A stretch of 64,000 nucleotides of DNA from Oscillospiraceae bacterium (GTDB taxonomy: Bacteria > Bacillota > Clostridia > Oscillospirales > Oscillospiraceae): NCBI GenBank assembly GCA_021769865.1, contig JAETSB010000002.1:62001-126000 (forward strand). The letters run 5' to 3'. Below the pieces are notes generated by a model. It searched no databases and was not told where the DNA came from. It saw nothing but the letters and a program-made list of their open reading frames with translations. Below are positions 51,432-59,453 of this stretch, one piece after another (within the stretch, counting starts at the first letter, position 1; every line of letters begins with the position of its first letter). A program made the position numbers and the translations under genes.

Positions 51432-52820
51432 ATGATTCGAGAGAAGACCTTCTATCGCGCCTTTTTTGCCCTCACCCTGTCCCTGGCCCTGCAGAACCTG
51501 CTGACCTTCGGCGTGAACCTGATGGACACGGTAATGCTGGGCCGCTACAGCCAGGAGGCCATGAGCGGCGTGAGCCTGTGCAATCAGATCCAGTTCCTGC
51601 TTCAAATGCTGGTGGGCGGCGCGGGAGAGGGGGCCGTGGTGCTGGGGTCCCAGTATTGGGGGAAGAACAAGCTGGAGCCCATCCCCCACATCATCGGCGT
51701 GGCCCTGCGCTTTGGGGCGGTCCTCTCCGCGGCGCTGTTCGGGGCGGTGCTGCTGTTCCCCACGCAGCTGCTGGGTCTGCTCAGCAACGACGCGGGGGTC
51801 ATCGCCCAGGGAGCGGCCTATTTTCAGATCATCTGCTTTTCCTATGTCATTTTCACGGTCACCAACATTCTGGTGGCCTCTCTCCGGTCCATCGGCGTGG
51901 TGAAGATCGGCTACGCCATCTCCTTCTCCACGCTGTGCATCAACGTCACTCTGAACTACCTGCTGATCTACGGCAATCTCGGCTGTCCGGAGCTGGGGGT
52001 CCGGGGGGCGGCTGTCGCCACCCTGGTCTCCCGTTGCGTGGAGCTGCTGATTGTAGTCTACTATTTAAAATACCGGGAGAAGCGGCTGAACCTGACCCTG
52101 AAAAAGCTCCTCTTCATCGACGGCAGCTATGTAAAGGACTATAACCGGGTCTCCGCCCCGGTGCTGGTGAACCAGGCCCTCTGGGGCGTGGCGCAGATGG
52201 TGCAGACCGGCATTCTGGGCCACTTGGGGGGCGACGTGACGGCGGCCAACGCCATTGCCGTACAGGTCTACCAGGTCCTCTCCGTGGTGGCCTACGGCGC
52301 GGCCTCCGCCTCCGGCATCGTGGTGGGGCGGAGCATCGGAGAAGGGCGGAAGAACGCCCTCCGCCCCCTGGTGGCCACCCTGCAGGTCCTGTTCATCGCC
52401 ATCGGCGTGGTCTCCGGCGGGCTGATTTTCCTGGCCCGGAATCCCATACTGGCGATCTTCGGCGGCACACTGACGGAGCGGGCCCGGGGACTGGCCGTCC
52501 AGTTCATGGCGGTGATCGCCGTCACCACGGTGGGGACCTCCTACCAGATGGCCTGTGACACGGGCATCATCCGGGGCGGGGGAGACACGGCCTTCAGCGC
52601 AAGGATGAACCTCATCAGCATGTGGGGCGTCGTGGTGCCCTTCTCCGCCATGGCGGCGTTCTGGTGGAAGAGCCCCCCGGCGGTGGTGTTCTTCCTCTTG
52701 AAATGGGATCAGATTTACAAAATTATTCCCGTAGCCCTCCGGCTTCACAGCTGGAAGTGGGTGCGGAGCGTCACCCGGCCCGACGAGGCGGAAAAGGAGG
52801 AACTCCATGTCGAAACCTAA
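51432..52820 (+). CDS. MATE family efflux transporter
   Basis: 462 residues, twelve TM helices. MATE features: ALTLSLALQNLLTFGVNLMD, GAGEGAVVLGSQYWGK, and the second half starting VSAPVLVNQALWGVAQMVQ with AVQVYQVLSVVAYGAA. Expected Na+ or H+ coupled export of cationic compounds. The stop region overlaps the next small gene by 14 bases, so the two are coupled. Confidence 0.93.
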   Translation: MIREKTFYRAFFALTLSLALQNLLTFGVNLMDTVMLGRYSQEAMSGVSLCNQIQFLLQMLVGGAGEGAVVLGSQYWGKNKLEPIPHIIGVALRFGAVLSAALFGAVLLFPTQLLGLLSNDAGVIAQGAAYFQIICFSYVIFTVTNILVASLRSIGVVKIGYAISFSTLCINVTLNYLLIYGNLGCPELGVRGAAVATLVSRCVELLIVVYYLKYREKRLNLTLKKLLFIDGSYVKDYNRVSAPVLVNQALWGVAQMVQTGILGHLGGDVTAANAIAVQVYQVLSVVAYGAASASGIVVGRSIGEGRKNALRPLVATLQVLFIAIGVVSGGLIFLARNPILAIFGGTLTERARGLAVQFMAVIAVTTVGTSYQMACDTGIIRGGGDTAFSARMNLISMWGVVVPFSAMAAFWWKSPPAVVFFLLKWDQIYKIIPVALRLHSWKWVRSVTRPDEAEKEELHVET

Positions 52821-53142
52821 GGCCCCCAAGGGGCCCATCAACCCCAGAGTCCGCGCCAATGTCTATGCCCTGGCGGCGCTGTACCTGGTTTATCTCTTCT
52901 ATCAGATGGCCAAGCCCTACCTGACCCACGACCCGTATGACAGCCCCACCACCTTCCAATTCGTTTTGGGCGCGGTGGTGCTGGGCGGCGGCGCGGCAGC
53001 CCTGGGCTTCCTGGCCTGGAGGATGTTCAAGGCCCCCCTGCCGGAGGAGCCGGAGGAAGAGGATTCCGCCCTGCGGTCAGAGGCCGAGGGGGAAGAAGAC
53101 GAGCCCTTGCCGGAGGAAGCCGAAGAGGACGAAGAAGCTTGA
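52807..53142 (+). CDS. Small two-helix membrane protein with acidic tail
   Basis: 111 residues: basic N-terminus (SKPKAPKGPINPRVR), two hydrophobic helices (about 19-36 and 51-75) and a Glu/Asp-rich C-terminus. Family not recognised. Overlap with the MATE gene suggests an accessory role or just co-expression. Confidence 0.7.
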   Translation: MSKPKAPKGPINPRVRANVYALAALYLVYLFYQMAKPYLTHDPYDSPTTFQFVLGAVVLGGGAAALGFLAWRMFKAPLPEEPEEEDSALRSEAEGEEDEPLPEEAEEDEEA

Positions 53143-53145
53143 AAA

Positions 53146-53178
53146 AGCGGGACCCGCGGAAACCGGGTCCCGCTCTTC
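53146..53178. terminator. Terminator between convergent genes
   Basis: AGCGGGACCC / GGGTCCCGCT stem with 9-base loop; weak T tract on both strands. Confidence 0.8.
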
Positions 53179-53184
53179 TTATGC

Positions 53185-54096
53185 TCAAACCGTCGTACCT
53201 TCCGGAAACCGTTCCCGGAGCAGTCTTTGCATGTCCTCCGGCAGGGGGGCGGAGACCTCCACCCGTTCCCCGGTGACGGGGTGGTCCAGCGTCACCCGGT
53301 AGGAGTGCAGGGCAGGCCGGGGGATGAGCCCCGGGTCTTCCACGCCGTAGAGCCAGTCCCCCGCCAGGGGACAGCCCAAATGGGCCATGTGGACCCGCAG
53401 CTGGTGGGTCCGTCCGGTCTCCGGCCGGAGGGCCAGCAGGCTGAAGCCGTTCCCCTTGACCAGGACCTCGTAGTGAGACACGGCGGGGGCCCCGTCGGGA
53501 CGGACCTTCCGGGCCACGGCGGAGGTCGCGTCCCGCCCGATGGGGGCGTCCACCGTCCCCCGCTCCGGCTGGGGACAGCCCAGGCAGAGGGCCCGGTACT
53601 CCCGCCGGAACGCCTCCGTGTGCAGCCTCCGCCGGAGCAGGTCGTGGACATAGCCGCTCTTGGCAATGACCATCAGCCCGGTGGTGCCCTTGTCCAGGCG
53701 GTTTACCGGGTGGAAGATGAAGTCCGCTCCCCGCCGCCAGGCCAGGGCCCCCGCCACCGTGGGGGTGTCCGGCAGAAAATTGGAGGCGTGGGCCGTCATG
53801 CCCGCGGGCTTGTCCACAATGAGCAGATGCCCGTCCTCCCAGGCCACCGGCAGGGGCCAGTTCCCGGGAGTGACGGCGGTCCTGGGCGGGCGGCGGTCCT
53901 CCGTCTCCACTGTCAGGGTATCCCCGGCCCGAAGGATGTGAGGCGTGTGGACCGGCTTCCCGTTGACGAAAATGCACTCGCCCCCGTGGGCCAGCCGGGA
54001 GACGGCGTGGGAGGAAAAATGGAGCTTGGCCCGGAGGATGTGCCGCACCGCGGCTCCGTCCTCCTCCGGCGGAATGACCCTCGTAAGGATCGCCAT
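53185..54096 (-). CDS. RluA-family pseudouridine synthase
   Basis: 303 residues from ATG at 54096 (AILTRVIPPEEDGAAVR). S4-like N-terminal RNA-binding segment (HAVSRLAHGGECIFVNGKPV), catalytic D135 in NRLDKGTTGL and later RPETGRTHQLRVHMAHLG, PLAGDWLYG. Converts U to pseudouridine in 23S rRNA or tRNA; target not predictable. Starts one base into the stop of the sensor kinase gene, so it is co-transcribed with the two-component system. Confidence 0.93.
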   Translation of the reverse strand: MAILTRVIPPEEDGAAVRHILRAKLHFSSHAVSRLAHGGECIFVNGKPVHTPHILRAGDTLTVETEDRRPPRTAVTPGNWPLPVAWEDGHLLIVDKPAGMTAHASNFLPDTPTVAGALAWRRGADFIFHPVNRLDKGTTGLMVIAKSGYVHDLLRRRLHTEAFRREYRALCLGCPQPERGTVDAPIGRDATSAVARKVRPDGAPAVSHYEVLVKGNGFSLLALRPETGRTHQLRVHMAHLGCPLAGDWLYGVEDPGLIPRPALHSYRVTLDHPVTGERVEVSAPLPEDMQRLLRERFPEGTTV

Positions 54097-55076
54097 TATT
54101 CCACCCCCCGGCTTTGCCGGCTCAGGTCCAGCCGCACCAGGGTTCCCTGGCCGGGGCGGGAGGTAATGGAGACGCCGTGGTTCAGCCGGTCCAGCACCTG
54201 ACGGCAGAGGTAGAGCCCGATGCCGGTAGACTTCTTGTCCTCCCGGCCGTTGAAGCCGGTGAAGCCCTTTTCGAAGACCCGGGGCAGGTCCTCCGGCCGG
54301 ATGCCGATGCCGTTGTCGGCGATGACCAGGGTCTCCCCGTCGCCGTAAATGCGGACGCGGCCGCCCTCCGGGGTGTATTTCACCGCGTTGGACAGCAGCT
54401 GTTCGATGACAAACGAGAGCCACTTCTCGTCGGTCAGCACCGTTTTCCCCGTCTCCTGGAAATCCAGGGAGATTTTTTTCAGGATGAACAGCCGGGCGTA
54501 CTTCCGCACGGACTGGCGGACCAGCGCGTCCAGCTCACAGTTCCGGAACACATAGTCCGTGGAGTCGCTGCCCAGGCGGAGATAGCCCAGGACCATCTCC
54601 ACGTACTGCTCGATTTTCAAAAGCTCCCCCTCCAGCTCCGGCCGGGACTCCTCCTGGAGCAGCAGCCGCATGGCGGCGATGGGAGTCTTGATTTGGTGGG
54701 CCCAGAGGGTGTAGTAGTCCGTCATGTCCTGGAGCCGATTCCGGTCCTCCAGGGCCAGGGCGGCCCGCTCCGCGGCCAGGGCCTGGCACAGGGACTGATA
54801 GTCCTCCTCCAGCAGCCCCTTGGGGGGCGGCAGGGGTAGGACCCGCTCCCGGACCTGGACCAAAAGCCGTTCCAGCTCCCGGTGCCGCCGGAGGAACTGG
54901 ACGTATCCGACGGCGAACAGGACCAGCCCCAGGGCAAAGCACAGCACGAAGGCGTAGCCCACCGATTCCAGAGGCAGGCCGTAGAGATCAAACACGGCGG
55001 AACAGATGCCCAGGGACCCTCCCAGCAGAAAAAGCAGCTTCCAGTGCCGCGAAAGATACGCGCCCAGGACCTTCAT
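54096..55076 (-). CDS. BceS/GraS-like intramembrane-sensing histidine kinase
   Basis: 326 residues from ATG at 55076. Two TM helices (about 12-30 and 38-60) joined by a very short loop, which is the hallmark of intramembrane-sensing kinases. H127 (WAHQIKTPIAAMR), N-box LLSNAVKYTPEGG, G1 IADNGIGI, G2 STGIGLYL are intact. Such kinases usually sense through a BceAB-type ABC transporter; none is next to it here. Start overlaps the regulator's stop. Confidence 0.92.
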   Translation of the reverse strand: MKVLGAYLSRHWKLLFLLGGSLGICSAVFDLYGLPLESVGYAFVLCFALGLVLFAVGYVQFLRRHRELERLLVQVRERVLPLPPPKGLLEEDYQSLCQALAAERAALALEDRNRLQDMTDYYTLWAHQIKTPIAAMRLLLQEESRPELEGELLKIEQYVEMVLGYLRLGSDSTDYVFRNCELDALVRQSVRKYARLFILKKISLDFQETGKTVLTDEKWLSFVIEQLLSNAVKYTPEGGRVRIYGDGETLVIADNGIGIRPEDLPRVFEKGFTGFNGREDKKSTGIGLYLCRQVLDRLNHGVSITSRPGQGTLVRLDLSRQSRGVE

Positions 55077-55756
55077 GATTCGCTCTCCTCCACCAGATAG
55101 CCCGCGCCCTTTTTCGTGCGGATAAAGTCCGGCAGTCCCGCCGCCTCCAGCTTCCGCCGGAGGCGGTTCACGTTGACGGACAGGGTGTTCTCGTCCACGA
55201 AGCTGTCCGACTCCCACAGGGTGGTCATCATGGCGTCCCGGCTGACGATCTGGCCCTTTTTCTCCAGCAGGAGCTGGAGGAGCTTTCCCTCGTTCCTCGT
55301 CAGCTCCACCCGCTGGCCGTTTACCGTGACCGTCCCGTTGGCGGGATTCAGCGCGGCTCCGCCGCAGGCGAGCAGCGCCGGGGCCGTTGCGAAGTCATAG
55401 GCTCGCCGCAGCATGGCTTGAACCTTGGCGGAGAGGACCTGGAGGTCGAAGGGCTTGGCCAGCAGGTCGTCCCCGCCCATCTGCATGGCCATTACCAGAT
55501 TCACGTTATCCGAGGCGGAAGTCAGAAAGAGGATGGGGACCTTGGAGACCCTGCGGATGTCCTGACACCAGTGGTAGCCGTTGAAGAAGGGGAGGGAGAC
55601 GTCCAACAGCACCAGCTGCGGGTCGAACTCCAGAAACTCCGCCAGCACGGCGTCGAACCGCCGGGCGCAGGCCACCTGATAGCCCCAGCTCTCCAGATGC
55701 CGCGCCACGGCCCCGGCGATGACGCCGTCGTCCTCCACGATAAAAATACGGTACAA
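55073..55756 (-). CDS. OmpR-family response regulator, BceR-like
   Basis: 227 residues: receiver with D52 (LVLLDVSLPFFNGYHW) and K101, then a winged-helix C-terminal domain (LTRNEGKLLQLLLEKKGQIV, FVDENTLSVNVNRLRRKLEA, RTKKGAGYLV). Partner of the following kinase. Transcribed from the mirrored promoter at 55818-55846. Confidence 0.94.
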   Translation of the reverse strand: MYRIFIVEDDGVIAGAVARHLESWGYQVACARRFDAVLAEFLEFDPQLVLLDVSLPFFNGYHWCQDIRRVSKVPILFLTSASDNVNLVMAMQMGGDDLLAKPFDLQVLSAKVQAMLRRAYDFATAPALLACGGAALNPANGTVTVNGQRVELTRNEGKLLQLLLEKKGQIVSRDAMMTTLWESDSFVDENTLSVNVNRLRRKLEAAGLPDFIRTKKGAGYLVEESES

Positions 55757-55817
55757 ACCGGTCGCCTCCTTCTCTTTGCGAACCCCCCGCCGCGCCCGGC
55801 GGAGACGGTTTTCCTGT

Positions 55818-55846
55818 AGTATAGCATAGGCGTCCCGGCAAGTCGA
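55818..55846 (-). promoter_or_regulatory. Minus-strand half of the mirrored promoters
   Basis: -35 TCGACT (55841-55846), 17-base spacer, -10 TATACT (55818-55823), TGC extended -10. Drives the response regulator, kinase and rluA genes. Confidence 0.65.
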
Positions 55847-55900
55847 GAGGGATTTTCGAGAGCATTGTCCCGCATGAAAAATCCCTCTCGACTTGCCGGG
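55834..55900. repeat. 23-bp perfect inverted repeat carrying both -35 elements
   Basis: 55834-55856 and 55878-55900 are exact inverted copies (TCGAGAGGGATTTT end towards the centre), with a 21-base spacer. Each contains one -35 hexamer. Confidence 0.9.
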
Positions 55901-55916
55901 CGGGATGTGCTATACT
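55888..55916 (+). promoter_or_regulatory. Plus-strand half of the mirrored promoters
   Basis: -35 TCGACT (55888-55893), 17-base spacer, -10 TATACT (55911-55916), TGC extended -10. Drives the GH13 glucosidase and HAD genes. Confidence 0.65.
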
Positions 55917-55980
55917 GTACCGGAATTTTAGACCCCGGCGGGCCCGGCGTCCCGGGCCGCAATCCGGCGACAGGCGGTGT

Positions 55981-57684
55981 ATGTTTATGAATAAAACCTC
56001 GTTTCCCTGGTGGCAGAATAAAGCCGCGTATCAAATCTACCCCAAGAGCTTCCTGGACGGCAATGGGGACGGGATCGGGGACCTGCCCGGCGTCCTCTCC
56101 AAGTTGGATTACTTGAAGGACCTGGGGGTGGACATCCTCTGGCTCTCCCCGGTCTATCCCTCTCCCATGGTGGACCAGGGCTACGACATCTCTGATTACT
56201 ATGGAATCGACCCCCGCTTTGGCACCATGGAGGACCTGGACGCCCTGATCCGGGAGCTGAAGCGCCGGGACATGTACCTGGTGATGGACCTGGTGGTCAG
56301 CCACTGCTCCGACCGGCACCGCTGGTTCCAGGAGGCCGTCCGGGACCCGGCGGGCAAATACGGGCAATATTTCTACTTAAAGCCAGGGCGGAACGGCGGC
56401 CCGCCCAACAACTGGCGGGCGGAGTTCGGCGGAAGCTGCTGGGACAAGCTGCCCGGCTCGGACCTCTACTACTTCCACACCTTCGCCAAGGAGCAGCCGG
56501 ACCTGAACTGGGAGAACCCGGAGGTCCGGCGGGAGATCTGCGATATGGTGAACTGGTGGCTGGACAAGGGGGTCTCCGGCTTCCGGCTGGACGCCATCAT
56601 CAATTTGAAAAAAGACCTGAGCTTCCGGGACGGCCCCGCCGACAGCCCCGACGGCACCTGCGCCGTGTCCAGGATGCTGCCCCAGACCACGGAGATCGGT
56701 GCGTTTTTGAACCAGCTGAAGGAGGAGTGCTTCCTTCCCCACGACGCCTTCACCGTGGGCGAGGTGTACAGCATCACCCAGGAGCGGGTGAGCGAGTTCG
56801 GCGGGCCGGAGGGCTATTTCTCCACCCTCTTCGACTTCGCACATTTTCTGGCCGACCACCGGGGGGCCTTCTGGTATCAGCACAAGCCCTTCGACTTCCG
56901 GTCCTGGCGGGACGCGATTTTCCGTTCCCAGGAGAACGAGTCCGTCTTCCTGGCCAACGTCCTGGAGAACCACGACCGTCCCCGGAGCCCCGGCATCTTC
57001 CTGCCGGAGGGGGACGAGGGCTATGAGGCCATTACCGCCATGGCGGCGCTGTCCGTCCTGCTGCGGGGCATTCCCTTCCTCTACCAGGGCCAGGAGATCG
57101 GCATGCGGAACGGGGACTTCCGTACGGTGGAGGACTTCGAGGACCTGAACACCCATGACCAGTATCAGGCCGCCCGGGCCGCCGGGCTGACGGAGGAGGA
57201 GGCCATGGCGGTTTGCCGCCGCCACAGCCGGGACAACGCCCGGACCCCCATGCAGTGGACCGGCGGCGAACACGCCGGGTTCACTGCCGGCACGCCCTGG
57301 TTCCCGGTGAACCCCAACTACCGGGCGCTGAATGTGGAGGCCGACGCCGCCTCGGCGCGGTCCGTCCGGGGGTGGTACCGGCGGCTGCTGGCCCTGCGGA
57401 AGGACCCGGAGTGGGAGGACGTGCTGGTCCGGGGCGGCTTCCGCCCCGCCTTCCGGGAAGAGCCGGAGATCTTCGCCTACTGGCGGACCGGGGAGGAATC
57501 CGGGAAGCGGATTCTGGTCCTGTGCCACTATGGCCGGGGGGCGGTTTCCGTTCCTTTTGCGGAGCCCTTCCGGGTGCTGCTGAACAATTACGACGGCCTG
57601 GAGAACCGGGAGGGCCGCCTCCGTCTGGATGCGTATCAAGTCGTGGTGCTGGCCTGCGGGGCCGGAGAACAGGAGGAAGTATGA
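55981..57684 (+). CDS. GH13 alpha-glucosidase (oligo-1,6-glucosidase type)
   Basis: 567 residues. (beta/alpha)8 catalytic domain with nucleophile D204 (GFRLDAIINLK), acid-base E261 (FTVGEVYS) and transition-state D332 (VLENHDRPR); insert domain B with DLYYFHTFAKEQPDLNWENP typical of GH13_31 exo-glucosidases (oligo-1,6-glucosidase, trehalose-6-phosphate hydrolase, sucrose isomerase). No signal peptide, so cytosolic hydrolysis of imported oligosaccharides. A second ATG two codons later is an alternative start. Overlaps the HAD gene by four bases. Confidence 0.92.
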   Translation: MFMNKTSFPWWQNKAAYQIYPKSFLDGNGDGIGDLPGVLSKLDYLKDLGVDILWLSPVYPSPMVDQGYDISDYYGIDPRFGTMEDLDALIRELKRRDMYLVMDLVVSHCSDRHRWFQEAVRDPAGKYGQYFYLKPGRNGGPPNNWRAEFGGSCWDKLPGSDLYYFHTFAKEQPDLNWENPEVRREICDMVNWWLDKGVSGFRLDAIINLKKDLSFRDGPADSPDGTCAVSRMLPQTTEIGAFLNQLKEECFLPHDAFTVGEVYSITQERVSEFGGPEGYFSTLFDFAHFLADHRGAFWYQHKPFDFRSWRDAIFRSQENESVFLANVLENHDRPRSPGIFLPEGDEGYEAITAMAALSVLLRGIPFLYQGQEIGMRNGDFRTVEDFEDLNTHDQYQAARAAGLTEEEAMAVCRRHSRDNARTPMQWTGGEHAGFTAGTPWFPVNPNYRALNVEADAASARSVRGWYRRLLALRKDPEWEDVLVRGGFRPAFREEPEIFAYWRTGEESGKRILVLCHYGRGAVSVPFAEPFRVLLNNYDGLENREGRLRLDAYQVVVLACGAGEQEEV

Positions 57685-58298
57685 TCCGCAATATCGTTTT
57701 CGACATGGGCAACGTGCTGATCCAATGGAAACCCCAGCTGTTCGTGGAGCGCCTGGGCGTCCCGGAGGAGGACCGGGCCCTGCTTCTGCGGGAGGTCTTC
57801 GGCTCCGTGGAGTGGATTCAGATGGACCGGGGGACCCTCTCCATGGAAGACGGGCTGACAGCCGTTTGCCGTCGCCTGCCGGAGCGCCTCCGCGGCCCTG
57901 CCCGGGAGCTGACCCTGAACTGGTGGCGGCGGTGGCTGCTGCCCGTGGAGGGTATGGCAGACCTGGTGCGGGAATTGAAGGACCTGGGCTATGGCATTTA
58001 CCTGCTGTCCAACGCCAAGGAGGACCTGCCTGAGTACTTCCCTCTGATTCCCGGGAGCGAGTGCTTTGACGATGGGATCATCTCCGCCAGATGGAAGCTG
58101 CTGAAGCCCCAGCCGGAGATTTACGAGACCCTGCTCCGGGAGTACGGCCTCCGGGCGGAGGAGTGCTTCTTCATCGACGACCTGAACATCAACATCGAGG
58201 GGGCCTGGTTCGTGGGGATGGACGGCGCCATCTTCGACGGGGACCTGGCCCGCCTGCGCCGGGACCTGAATGCCGCCGGCGTTCCCGTGAAGCCCTGA
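57681..58298 (+). CDS. HAD-family phosphatase, YihX-like
   Basis: 205 residues from ATG at 57681, with AGGAGG upstream. Starts IRNIVFDMGNVLIQWKP, as in the YihX group (alpha-glucose-1-phosphatase in E. coli); further motifs YLLSNAKED, LKPQPEIYETLL and FFIDDLNINIEGA. Translational coupling to the glucosidase suggests a sugar-phosphate substrate, which is inference. Confidence 0.88.
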   Translation: MIRNIVFDMGNVLIQWKPQLFVERLGVPEEDRALLLREVFGSVEWIQMDRGTLSMEDGLTAVCRRLPERLRGPARELTLNWWRRWLLPVEGMADLVRELKDLGYGIYLLSNAKEDLPEYFPLIPGSECFDDGIISARWKLLKPQPEIYETLLREYGLRAEECFFIDDLNINIEGAWFVGMDGAIFDGDLARLRRDLNAAGVPVKP

Positions 58299-58308
58299 CA
58301 GACAAAGC

Positions 58309-58345
58309 CGCCGCCCGGAGCGTTTCGCTCCGGGCGGCTCTGTTT
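58309..58345. terminator. Terminator between convergent HAD and XRE genes
   Basis: CCGCCCGGAGCG / CGCTCCGGGCGG stem with TTT loop followed by CTGTTTATT. Confidence 0.8.
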
Positions 58346-59234
58346 ATTCCTCCTTGGGTCCCAGAGCCACGGCGGCCACGCCGCAGAGCACGCCGCCCAC
58401 GGCGAAGACCCACCAGGCTTTCCCCCACAGGTTCAGCGCCAGGCCCAGCCCGACGTAAATGGCCGCGGCCAGCAGCATGATGACGGCGCAGGCGGTGCTG
58501 ACCAGGGCGTTCCGCCGCCTGGCCTCCGGGGAGGGATCGTTGGTCCGGTTGTACTTGGCAATGTCGTATTTGTCATGCTGAATGCCTCCGTAGATGAAGG
58601 ACCAGGCGGCCCCGGCCACGAGGAGCATGAACACACCGACACTCCAGTTGTCCCAGGGCGGCTCCTCGCCGAAGGCGCTCTCCATCATCATCATGAGCAC
58701 CAGGCCGAACAGGATCGCGCCCACGCCCCCGGCGATGTACCAGACGAACTTCTGCCGGAAGGCATCCTTCTGCTCCTGGGTGTAGAAGTCGGCGACGACG
58801 GGCCAGCGCTTGCAGAAGTTCTCGTGCTGGATGCCGGTGACCACCAGCACCACCACGCAGACGCTGACGACGGCCAGGAACAGCACGCCCAGCGGCATTT
58901 CCGGAAGGCCGGCGCCCTCCAGCAGGCCGGTGAGCCCGACGCCGGCGACGATGCCGCCGACCGCCCCGGCGATGCGCCGGGAAAAGCGGTTCATAAAGGC
59001 GTCGTACCGGGCGGTGTCGCTGACGCGGCTCTCCTCCACGCTGCCCCGGAGGAGCAGGTCCAGGTTTACGTCGTACAGGTCGCAGAGCTTCAATAGGGTA
59101 TCCATCTCGGGAAAGCTCTGGCCGCCCTCCCACTTGCTGACGGACTGGCGGCTGACATCCAGCTGTTCCGCCAGCTGCTCCTGGGTGACCCCGGCTTGGG
59201 CCCGGATGAACTGCAGGTTTTCGGAAAATGACAT
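58344..59234 (-). CDS. Membrane-anchored XRE regulator
   Basis: 296 residues. N-terminal helix-turn-helix (FSENLQFIRAQAGVTQEQLAE, VSRQSVSKWEGGQSFPEMDT) followed by about six hydrophobic helices (residues 88-295). Such fusions combine DNA binding with a membrane sensor domain. AAGGAGG precedes the ATG. Monocistronic; target unknown. Confidence 0.88.
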   Translation of the reverse strand: MSFSENLQFIRAQAGVTQEQLAEQLDVSRQSVSKWEGGQSFPEMDTLLKLCDLYDVNLDLLLRGSVEESRVSDTARYDAFMNRFSRRIAGAVGGIVAGVGLTGLLEGAGLPEMPLGVLFLAVVSVCVVVLVVTGIQHENFCKRWPVVADFYTQEQKDAFRQKFVWYIAGGVGAILFGLVLMMMMESAFGEEPPWDNWSVGVFMLLVAGAAWSFIYGGIQHDKYDIAKYNRTNDPSPEARRRNALVSTACAVIMLLAAAIYVGLGLALNLWGKAWWVFAVGGVLCGVAAVALGPKEE

Positions 59235-59386
59235 TTGGGTGATCCTCCTTGAAGTTGGTGCCCCTATTCTGCCGGAACGGGCGGCGCAAGGCCAGCGATT
59301 TGATGTTGCGTTTGAAGAAATTCGTGTAAACTTTGAGTTGCGTCCCCCATTTTAGCGGCTTTTCCGGGCAAATGCAAGGTTCCCGA

Positions 59387-59415
59387 TTGCGTTCCCGCCG
59401 GAAACCCGCTATAAT
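59387..59415 (+). promoter_or_regulatory. Promoter of nnr
   Basis: TTGCGT (59387-59392), 17-base spacer, TATAAT (59410-59415). Confidence 0.7.
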
Positions 59416-59453
59416 GAGAACACCAGATTTCGACACGCGGGAGGTACGGGAAC

